64,000 nt of DNA from Marthasterias glacialis (lineage: Eukaryota > Echinodermata > Asteroidea > Forcipulatida > Asteriidae). Below are positions 24,944 to 36,300 of the stretch, piece by piece (the first letter of the stretch is position 1; the number at the start of each line of letters is the position of its first letter). The notes under the pieces are model-generated. The model had not been told where the DNA came from, ran no database searches, and saw nothing but the letters and a program-made list of their open reading frames with translations. The stretch is taken from the NCBI GenBank assembly GCA_911728455.2, contig OU452223.1:6532174-6596173 (forward strand). The letters are read 5' to 3'. The translations under genes and the position numbers were made by a program.

Positions 24944-25017
24944 CGCGAGAGCTAGCCCCATAAATAGGGCCAATCCACTTCGGTGTATTGGCCCTATTTA
25001 TGGGGCTACGCGAGAGC
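24944..25017. mobile_element. 56-base hairpin insertion with 9-base target duplication
   Basis: A 22-base perfect inverted repeat, TAGCCCCATAAATAGGGCC plus AAT (24953-24974 and 24987-25008), surrounds a 12-base loop that itself contains CACTTCGGTG, a TTCG-capped mini-stem. The hairpin is flanked on both sides by the direct repeat CGCGAGAGC (24944-24952 and 25009-25017). The 9-base duplication indicates insertion by a transposase; 9 bases is known for Mutator-like elements. No other copy is seen in the window. Confidence 0.75.
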
Positions 25018-25635
25018 CATCGACTGTATGAGTATAAATCGTACGACAGGACCATCATCATAAGTGGGGCAAACACGCCCACTTATGCCAAGAGTGCCTC
25101 ATCTCTCCTGGGGTAAAAGAAAATACGCATACGGCACATGGATACGGCCCACTCGTTGAGCCAGGCACCCGACTATGAAAAACCGTTGGAGCTCAACCAT
25201 TTTAACTTTCGCAGTGTTCATGTGGACAAAAACGGGCATGTTGAACTGACGGATTTCCTTTAAACGACCATGGAGTAAAGATGAGACTTTTGATGATCCT
25301 TTCAAGGATTAAAAGAGGAATGTTAAAAAAGCGTTTTTACAAAATATATCGTTTTTGTTCGAAAATTATAGGGGAGTCATTGAAGGTGCTACTACTCCGT
25401 AAGTCCATTCGAGTAAGTCCACTCGAGCACGCGGTTGCGCGCAAAATCACTGCCTGATAGAACGAAGAAAATACATTTATTATTTTCTAGAATTGCTCTT
25501 TCAATGCTGCACTAATTTACATGCATGATATACTACAATGGATTGAATAACGTCTATGAAAACCAGAAAGCATTAAAATATTTGACTTTAAAAATAAAAG
25601 TAATATTTGTTTTACTACTATTTAGCAAACCCCTT

Positions 25636-26849
25636 TTCGCTCCCTTATGGAGTCCTATAACAAAAGGAAAGCGCAAGAATAATTGGTCTTCACAGGGGAA
25701 TTAATTTAAAGAATAACGAGTATTTAAAACTGTGCTTAGTGGCAACACAATCTAGTATTAGGTTTGCTGTTAGACCCAGTAACTGGGGCGCTGTACTCCT
25801 TTTTTTTTAAATTTTGACATTGTCGGTCGAACTAGTGCCCCAGAAAAGTATGTGTAAGTTGGTTTGAAAAGCTGTTATGGCGAAGAGGATTTAAAACACC
25901 TCTAAAAACGTGGCCAAAATCATTCAACAAAAACTCAACAGAATTGCTGGAAAATCGCCTACTGGCTTCTCAAGATATCAAAGATGAAATAGAATGCATT
26001 TAATTGTTCTTACGATCACTTTTTGTCCTCCAAATCGATGATTTTTTAGCCCACTAAAACCACTCAAAATGCAACCATTAAAATCGTCATTTTACTACTG
26101 CTAGTCATGCGATACTCAACGACTGTTTCCTTACATGTTTATATGTCGTATTAACACTACTAGATTGCGTGTTCGCTGATGCCCTGACTTGCACATTGTC
26201 TTGTGCAGTCAACGCAGGATACCAGCTGTACAGCACGCGCTCGGCCAATCATGACCAAATGGAACTTTCAGCAGTCACGGGGGGTCGTTGCACTACATAG
26301 CTGGTATCCTGCGTTGACTGCACAAGACAATGTGCAAGTCAGGGCATTAGCGAACACGCAAGGAAACAGTCGTTGAATATCACAGTATCAGTAGTAAAAT
26401 GGCGATTGTAACGGCTGCATTTGAGTGGTTTTAGTGGGCTAAAAAATCATCCATTTGGACGACAGAAAGTGATCGTAAGTACAATTAAATGCATTCTATT
26501 TCATCTTTGATATCTTGAGAAGCCAGTAGGCGATTTTCCAGCAATTCTGTTGAGTTTTTGTTGTATGATTTTGGCCACGTTTTTAGAGGTGTTTTTAATC
26601 CTCTTCGCCATAACAGCTTTTCAAACCAACTTACACATACTTTTCTGGGGCACTAGTTCGACCGACAATGTCAAAATTTAAAAAAAAGAATACAGCGCCC
26701 CAGTTACTGGGTCTAACAGCAAACCTAATACTAGATTGTGTTGCCACTAAGCACAGTTTTAAATACTCGTTATTCTTTAAATTAATTCCCCTGTGAAGAC
26801 CAATTATTCTTGTGCTTTCCTTTTGTTATAGGACTCCAAAGGGAGCGAA
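25636..26849. mobile_element. Foldback element, 1.2 kb, arms about 590 bases
   Basis: Left arm 25636-26230 and right arm 26298-26849 are reverse complements with few differences, separated by about 67 unique bases. The ends read TTCGCTCCC and GGGAGCGAA. Landmarks shared in both arms include CAGTAACTGGGGCGCTGTA and GGATACCAGCT beside the loop. There is no coding sequence. The structure resembles a foldback or long-TIR non-autonomous DNA transposon. I could not recognise a clear target duplication. Confidence 0.8.
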
Positions 26850-27272
26850 TTCAAGGCCATCCACACACACACACACGTGTTTATTCACCTGCAATTGGGA
26901 ACATCATATTGTTCCTCTTTTGTTTGTACTCAACACCTCCCATATTATGTTCTGTACACGTTTGGCAACTGGGGACACTTAGCGAACCGAGGACTCTATT
27001 TTTCCCTTTTGTTATAGTTCCCTGGTTTGAATGTGTATACTCACACCCACACACACACACACGCGCGCATGTTTGTATATTTGGTGTAGACCGAGGACGA
27101 CTCTTTGTTCTCCCATTGGTTTTGTACACGAATTTATACCGAGGACTGTTCCGGTATGTTATTTTCCCGGATCCCGTCATTGTACATTGTGTGACGTCAG
27201 ATTTGTGACGTGTGTGTGACGTCATAATTACGCTAGGCACAGGACTTGTTCTTAATGCAGTGTTCTGCTGCT
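26850..27272. other. CA microsatellites and plain DNA downstream of the sulfotransferase gene
   Basis: CA runs lie at about 26863-26876 and 27044-27064. The phrase CCGAGGACT recurs three times between 26980 and 27145. A frame of 132 codons spans this stretch on the plus strand but is driven by the repeats and has no domain. This is the 3' flank of the gene ending at 27273. Confidence 0.5.
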
Positions 27273-27385
27273 CTAAAGTTCAAAATCAAAGTCAAGACCA
27301 GTTCCCTGTAGTTTCTCCTCGTAAATCATGTCGAAGATGGCGCTTTGTTCCTCAGTAAAGTAGTTTCTCCAGCCTCCAACTTTGC
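27273..27385 (-). CDS. Sulfotransferase exon 6 with stop codon
   Basis: Encodes KVGGWRNYFTEEQSAIFD and ends TGLDFDFEL then TAG. This matches the family's terminal GDWKNxFT block, with G in place of D. No AATAAA signal is obvious in the immediate downstream sequence. Confidence 0.85.
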
Positions 27386-30300
27386 CTGGCAGAACAAAAG
27401 GGAAAAACAAAATCGTACAGGGAATGAAATAAAGCGGTGACTTGAAAGGCCTCGTTTAATACGATCGGGTTAATTATCTGATCATTTCATAAAACAAGTT
27501 TCAACATTGTACTTGTCCTTACTACCGGTAATCAAATCCAACCATTTCATAAAACGTATTAATTGAAAAGATCAAAGTTAAACCAGCAATAACGACTACT
27601 TCTACCTCATTCCAGTCTTACATTATTTTACCATGATTTCATAGGATGGTACTTGTTGAAAGTCCGCAACATTGTTAAATCTGTTGCATCTTACCCTTCA
27701 AAAGAAATGGCGCCTTTCCCAGATGGCCTGTCAGCATGTTGGATTTATCTGCTCTGTCTATTTCTTGATACGTTTTCTTCATCCCGTCAAAGGTAGTTCT
27801 CTCGGTGATGTAATCGATGACCTCATCAGACAGATCCTTCCCGAGATGCTTTGCTATTTTGCAGATGCAGCCCCTCAGATCCTACAACGACAAGTGAACT
27901 TTTAAACTCTCGGATCGTGTCTACTCTTGGGCCATGTGACAAAGAGAATCTTGAGGAAATGGCGGGACAGTGTCATTGAAAATATCCTAGAGTAAGGTAA
28001 TGTTTACGAAATGGATACAAATATTATAATGAATTATTCTCCACACCTTTTCTTTGAACCTTGTGTATTGTTTTGATTAGAATTAAGTAACAAGTTGTTT
28101 AGATTATACTATACAAGACTCTCCGAATTTTAAACTTCTTTTCCGGAAACACAATATTTACCTTTTGCAGACTTTCATATTTCAAGAATAAGACATTCCC
28201 CTCATTTCGACGTTCCCAGTAGCCGAGCACGTGATCAAACCAAGATCCTCCAAACACTGAAACAAAATCCAGTCCACACATCATTGAGGTCCAGCCAATG
28301 ATTCTTGATAAAGTTCCTATTATTACGGGGCCCATTAAAAGGAGTTTTGAAACGTGAAAACAAACGTTTATACCATGCCCGATATATTGTGGCGGAGAAG
28401 GAGTCCTCCAACCCCACCCCATCACTAAAACACCACAAACAAAACAAAAGACCTCTATTCTAACACATCATTATTCCCCTCTTGTACAAAAATAACCCCA
28501 CCCCCCAAAAAAACCTCTAGAGAGAATTTCGGAGATTCACAGAACACAATGGAAACATCATTGTTTGTGGCGTGTCGTGGCCGAGCGGATAAGAACACCA
28601 CTGGTCCGCTTGGCCACGACAAAGTCGTGGAAGTGGATGTATCACTGCCGACAAAGAATTGTGTTAAAACTCATCGAGTTTAAACTAGACTGCCTAAAGG
28701 GTCGTTCAAGTGTATACGTCACTGCGCATGTGCATTGCTAGTCAGTGGTCAACCACAGTTTGACCAAATGTGCACCCTCGAACTTGCTCATCGTAAGTGG
28801 CGGCCGCAAGATTATTAATTTGCGGCCGCCACTTATAATCTTGCGGCCGCAACTTAATTATTTTGCGACCGCCTCTTATTTATCTTGCGGCCGCAACTTC
28901 AGAGAAGGAACTGTAAATATCAAAGATTTTTCGAAAAAGTTGACACTTTGCTTGCTGATTGGGAGCTATTTGGCTATAATGAATAATTATGGTTAGATAG
29001 ATATTTTCTATTTCAAAAAAGAAATCATCACTAGAATCAAAATCGTCACACAAATCAAAGTGGCCGCCGCCCAGGGAGCAATGATAAGGCTTGGTTGACA
29101 ATCTTAATTATGTTTTGGCCTGACAAGTAAGAAAGTAGCATTTTGAAAATATTCTATTGTTATTAAAATGATATAATTAGTGCCCCCTCATTACGGCTGA
29201 AAACACCAAATTTGATGATGGCCGCCAAATATGGCGGCCATTTTGCATTCCCAAAAGCATTTCAGACTACGTGATTCATCGCTATCCTTTTTCTGGCAAT
29301 GTTCACAAAGTCACAAAATCAAAAAAAAAACATTTAAAATCGTGTGACCCAAGGTCAAACAAACGGTCAGTTGCGGCCGCAAGGTAATTGAGTTGTGGCC
29401 GCAAGATATAAGTGACGGTGCTATGGAACATATCACATATGGTGTAACATACATGCATTATGATAGACGTTAATGTTTGTATTGGGGATAAAGAATATTG
29501 TTTGTAATGTTTTACCCGTACACCGATGTATGGTAAGCACTGTATATTCACTTCAAATAGACAACCGAGACTGCCCGTAGCTGCCCGCGTGGGTTCGAAT
29601 CCTACTCTCTTAAATAGTTAGATTGAAAATCTCTCTAATTCGATTGAAAATCACTCTTTTCGATTGAGGCCAGTGACAAATCTTTCGAAGTTTGCCCCTA
29701 GTTTCAATCTAAAAAAGCAAATTTCAATCGAAAATTTTAAGAGAGTACCCGAGAAAAATGCCTATGAATTGTTGTCACAGGACTCGGGAAAGTAATGAGT
29801 ATACAATGCTTATGGATGTATGGGTAAAACATCACAAACAATATACATGCATTAGTCAAGTGGCACGAATAGGGCTTCAACAAACAAAACATATAATATT
29901 ATGACTTGGTATTTTAGCTGGTAAACCTTATTTTGGTAAGCTCATTGTTGACTTGGAGCATACCAGCACATTTTCAAGCAGACAAGTGTTTCATTTTTAT
30001 ATTACTTTTTTTCGAAATCTTGTGCCATAATTTCCTCATAAAACCAATAGCGTGTATGAAATGGTTCTTCAGTACCAGCATTATAAAATGGGCTTCATGG
30101 TTACAATTTGCGATATAATTCAGTCTACCGTTTAACCTGCATGCTGACTATCAAAGTGATATGTAAATTTTAAATAACGTTCCAAACTTACTGGTTCCAG
30201 TAAAAAGTGAAAAGAAGAAAGCATCCCAGTTGCACAATGATGACAGCGTAAAAACATTAATAAAATTGTAGAAAGAGACAAAGGTGTCTTTAGGATTTCG

Positions 30301-33300
30301 TGCCAAGTAGACCACCTGCAGAATAATGAGCAGATAGCATGGAATAAATGCTCGTTATTTGAATCGGACAATCATTTGTCTACAGTTAGGACCAGTTCCC
30401 ACTAAGTGTTATTTATTTAATCATTTTAATTTTATTTTAATTATGCCTATTTGTTGATCCTGTTTTCATTTATGTATATATTTATATTTCATTTGTCGAC
30501 TTTTCTGTTTTATTTATTTATTTATTTTTCGGGGGAGGGGGTTATTGGACCGGCAAATAAAAACCTAGATTTAGTGGCCCTAAATGTAGGTAATATAAAA
30601 GTACGTCATTAAGAAAGATATTTAAACTTGATTAAAAAGTAACTAGACGTGAGTTTTTGTGACATCACAAAACTAGGTGTACAGGATGTTGGTAATCAAA
30701 ATATTTGTTTGATGTGTTACAAGTCAAAACAAATAAACTCAAAACTATCACATTCAGCTTTATAAAAAAAAATATAGAGACTTCCGAATTGGACAGGAAG
30801 CGACAGGTCACAACAAACATAAAGAACTTCATACATCAAATTTTTACATATGTTGCAAAGACTCAAATCAGCCATGGCTCTGAAGATTCAAGTTTTTGAA
30901 ATAATACATTTCTTGTTTTCAGAAAAATAGTACACCATTAACATGTTACAAGAGTGCGCTGTTGAAGATGATGAAGACAATACTCTTTTAATAGACCGAT
31001 TGTGCGACCAATGTTTACATGTCACCACGTGACCTGTTGTGGGTACTACGTCATCTGAGCTGATGCCAAACTACGTGCAAATACATGATGTACCGAAAGA
31101 GTCACACCAACAGTCGGCTTTTGGTAATAATAATACAGTAACTAAGCCCTTTTATTAAAGTTTTATATTGTGACATTGATTTCAACCATTTTTTTTTTAT
31201 TACTGTTTCATAAACTGCCAGTACAAAAGAGGTTTATTTTGAGTTATGCACTACCGCCATCGGACGACGATGTAGCAAGCCCGCGGGTTATTTTGTTTGC
31301 AATGTAATCACTGTAAAAAAAAAAAAAAAAAAAGGGGGGGAGGGGGTAAAGAACGTTGGAAAAGTGAACATTTATACCTATAGCCTTGCAGAATGTCAAA
31401 TAGACAAAGAACCACACAGTTTTTGAAAGCATTTTCTTTGGATGATTTCAGCTTCAAAACTCTGAAATTCTTATGAAAAGTGTGTGATCGCGGTCGTCTG
31501 GCCCAAACGTTCCACCGTGCATGCAATTATGTACTACAACATCGTGAACATACACGTTCCTTCCTTGTAGAATTTCCAAGACTTTTGGAACTGTCCTTAC
31601 TGGCTTTATTCAGCCACTCGAAGGTCTCTGGTACAAACTCTGGAATATTTTTCACAGATTTCGAGAAAGAAAAGCCTCGATGTTTGAATAAACAAATGCA
31701 ATAATCATCATGTACAGTACTGCACTTTCCTATTGAGGACGTCGTGTCTGCTTATACATTTAATACCCACTACAGGTCACGTGACGTGGGTCGCGCAATC
31801 GGTCTATTAAAAATCCCAGAGGTAAACGTTTTTTCATACACAGAGACTTATGTCCTAATTTCAGTTCTTAATGTCTGCAGACCTGAAAACAAGGCTTAGG
31901 TTATTCTGTTCTACTAAAATTCCGGTTTCGACTGGAAGACAACAAAAAAATGGAGTCACGACAGTACAACTTTGTTAAGTATTTTAAGCCCTTTCATATG
32001 ACGTATAGATTGTGAAAATAGTTTATGTAGTTCTGAAGATATGGTTTTTGAAATATTAAACTTTGAAAGCTGACATTTGATTTCACGCAGTTAACATGGA
32101 CGGCTGTATTAAAGACTATCAAAGCGTGGTGCCAAATCTGGCTGCGCACACCATGATCGGAGACATTGAACATCGTACTATGGTTAATGTACATGTCAAT
32201 AGACCGATTGCGCGACCCGCGACACGTGACCCCTTTTGGGTATAAAATGTAAACACACACGTAATCCTCATTAGGAAAGGGTGGTACGGTACACGATGAT
32301 TAATGCATTTAGTTTATTCGATCGAGGCTTTTCCTGCTCGAAATCTGTGAAAGATATTCCAGAGTTTGTACCAAAGACCTTCAAGTGGCTGAATAAAGCC
32401 AGTAAGGAAAGTTCCAGCAAGTCTTGAAAATTGTAAAAGTACCGTATAATGTGCACGATGTGTACAGCGCGAGACGGAACGTTAGGCCAGACGACCGCGA
32501 TCACCACACACTTTTCAACACAAAAATGTCAAAGTTTTGATGCTGAAATCCTCCTAAGAAATTGCCATCTAAATCTGTGTGATTCCTTTGCCTATTTGAA
32601 ATTCTGCAAGACTGGGTATTAATGCTCACTTTTCCAACGTTCTGTACCCTAGGCCAACATTACAAACACAACTAGACATTATGTGTTTGTGGACAAACAC
32701 GTAGCTGTTCCGAAGTTGTTTGTCCTTTGATTAAATACTCAAGACCTTGATAATGGTCCTACGTGACGGTACAACGATAATGACTTTGACAATTGGCGCA
32801 GGACATATGGTTTTTTTTAATTGAGAGCTTCTTTTTTCGACCGGAAGTTAAGGTCAAAGTGGGGTCATGCGTGATATCAAAATGTCACCTTCGATGTGAG
32901 CTACAAATGTACAAAGATTATAACTCTACGACATTTGGCACATGATATATGTTTTTTTAATTTAGAGCTTCCTGTCTGGACCGGAAGTAAAGGTCAAAGT
33001 GAGGTCTTGCCTAGTAACCAAATGTCACATGTGATGTAAGGTACAAATGGTACAAAGATAATGACTAGTGTAAGATTCTGTGTGCGTCTCAATATAAAAC
33101 TTCAAACTTTTCCAAACTCCTTTATTTGCAATTCTCGGAAGACATTACATCAATGGTCGGGTTCGAAATCTACATGTATGAAAAAATACAATATCTAAAT
33201 ATAAACCTAATCAAATCTCAATGAAACTTTAATCAAACTTTAGAGAAGACTTTAATCAAAACTGCTCCTTTAAGTAAATCCCTTTAATGAAAAGTCTAGC

Positions 33301-36300
33301 AGTAAATCTCCAGTGAAAGTGCTTTTGTGAATGCATATCAAACAACAATCTAAAATAGTCCTTTATAGACTTTAATCAAAACTGCTCCTCTCTCAGATTA
33401 TACTTAACAAAATGACAATCCAGCTTTAATATAAAAGAAAACAAAATTAACTTACACTGTTTTGCGTCCAATTTAAAGGCAGTAATCACAGGAATCTTAA
33501 GCACTTGTAGTGTAACTTGTTGTATCAAATGAATGGTTAAAACAATGAACATGTGGCAAAGTCTAGTATCTTGTGTACTCAGTGTAAAATGCTATGTAAA
33601 ATAATAAACAATAGGGATCAGACTATTGAACTAAGAAATCTTATCTCAACAAGTGAGGGCGGTATGCAGGAATATATCATTAAAGAAACAAAGAAGAAAA
33701 GTAAGATGTAGCAATCTTACAACTAGTACATTTGCCACAGGAGATATGCTTTTTGAAATTTAGAGCTTCCTGTTTGGACCGGAAGTAAAGGTCAAAGTGG
33801 GGTCATTCTAATAACAAAATGTCACACATGATGTAAGCTACAAATGGAACAAAGATTATGACTCTAGGACATTTGGCACATGAGATATGCTGTTATGAAA
33901 TTTATAGCTTCCTGTTTGGACCGGAAGTAAAGGTCAAAGTGGGGTTACGCCTCTAAACAAAATGTCCGATATGATGTAAGCTACAAAACAACATAAAGAT
34001 TACAAATTTATGAAATTTAGTTCAGGAGATGAGACTCTTTAAAGTTTTGAACTTCCTGTTTGGACCGGAAGGAAAGGTCAAATCGGGTTCATATGTTTAA
34101 ATAAAACGCCACATGTGCTCTAAGCTTTAAAATGGCACAAAGATTGTGACTCTACGATGTGTGCTTCGGGAGATATGATTTTTTCATTATTAAACGTTGA
34201 ATTAATGTAACTTGATACCTGATGACGTCACCATGACGAAAACAAGTTTGCCTTACTATGATTTTTTGTTATTTACAAGGTGGTATAACCTTTATTCCTA
34301 TGCGATGCCTTTGAACGAAAACCCTAAAAATGCAAAGATTCTGCAAGTTTTATGTAGAAAAACATCTACCAATAGAGGGCGCTATAGCATACGTGAAGTC
34401 ATTATATTAGTTATTAAAAGCCAAACTAACATCTGATAACACAAATCAAGTTTAAAACGCTAAAAAAATTAACGCTTCCCCGCCGCATTCGTCTTTGCGG
34501 TTTTCCCACCAAAAACCTGTACAGGTTCGCAACACTGAGGAACATCATTGGATTAACGTGTGAAAAACAGGCGAATGCGTACTTGTGTACAACTTTGCTA
34601 TCAACTTTGAGCGGCGAAAAGCAGCGCAATCCACACAGCGTTACCCCGCCGCATTCATGTATGCGGTTTTCCCACCAAAAACCTGTACAGGTTCGCAACA
34701 CTGAGGAACATCATTGGATTAAAGTGTGGAAAACAGGCGAGTGCGTACTTGTGTACAACTTTGCTATCAACTTTGAGCGGCGAAAAGCGGCGCAATCCAC
34801 ACAGCGTTGTACTAATGGTGCTCAGAATGAACAATTAACAGTTAATTAAAGTGAAATACGTTGTGCTTTGATGAATTTTTATGGTCTGGGACAACTCTTG
34901 GTAAAAAACAATCATGTTTTCTAAACGATCTTTGTAATATAGCAATAAAATTCAATATATTTTGAAAAATTGTGGTTTTTGACCTACCAAATAGTTACTC
35001 TTTTTGAGCCGTGCCTTTTGTACACAGACACAAAACGTGCCATAAATGACGTCATGATGACGTGACAGACAAACAATCCAAATTGCACATCTACAATATT
35101 CAACAAGTCTATAACTGAAAAGAAAATTAAGATCGGTTGTAGGCTTCCTGAGATAAGCTGGAGACAAGAATGCTTAATTAATTATTCACACTGCTGTCTT
35201 ATGGTTAATTAATTAATAATTATAATTTTATGATATCGTTTAGCTAAGTCAAGACACAAGCTTTAACATGATATAGAATTTAACTTATAATGATAATTCA
35301 AAGAACGGCATTTTGTGCGCAGAAAAGTCATGTGTTAAGTCAATAGGGTTTTGGGGGAAATAAAGAATAATAATAATAATAAACTAGACATTATGTGTTT
35401 GTGGACAAACACGTAGCTGTTCCGAAGTTGTTTGTCCTTTGATTAAACACTCAAGACCTTGATAATGGTCCTACACGGTACAACGATAATGACTTTGACA
35501 ATTGGCGCAGAACATATTATTTTTTTTAATTGAGAGCTTCTTTTTTCGACCGGAAGTAAAGGTCAAAGTGGGGTCATGCGTAATATCAAAATGTCACCTT
35601 CGATGTGAGCTACAAATGGTACAAAAATTATAACTCTACGACATTTGGCACATGTTATATGTTTTTTTAATTTAGAGCTTCCTGTTTGGACCGGAAGTAA
35701 AGGTCAAAGTGAGGTATTGCCTAGTAACCAAATGTCACATGTGATGTAAGCTACAAATGGTACAAAGATTATGACTCTAGGACATTTGGCACAGGAGATA
35801 TGCTTTTTGAAATTTAGAGCTTCCTGTTTGGACCGGAAGTAAAGGTCAAAGTGGGGTCATTCTAATAACCAAATGTCACAAATGATGTAAGCTACAAATG
35901 GAACAAAGATGATGACTCTAGGACATTTGGTACATGAGATATGCTGTTATGAAATTTATAGCTTCCTGTTTGGACCGGAAGTAAAGGTCAAAGTGGGGTC
36001 ACGCCTCTAAACAAAATGTCAGATATGATGTAAGCTACAATACAACATAAAGATTACAAATTTATGAAATTTAGTTCAGGAGATGAGACTCTTTAAAGTT
36101 TTGAGCTTCCTGTTTGGACCGGAAGGAAAGGTCAAATCGGGGTCATATGTTTAAATAAAATGCCACATGTGCTCTAAGCTTTAAAATGGCACAAAGATTG
36201 TGACTCTACGATGTGTGCTTCGGGAGATATGATTTTTTCATTATTAAACGTTGAATTAATGTAACTTGATACCTGATGACGTCACGATGACGAAAACAAG

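Noticed and set aside
26810-27208. 132-codon plus-strand frame
   Set aside because: Spans CA microsatellites with histidine/threonine runs and overlaps an equally long minus-strand frame; no domain.
29575-29612. tRNA B-box match (GGGTTCGAATCC) suggesting a tRNA or SINE
   Set aside because: No A box at the right distance upstream, so not supported alone.
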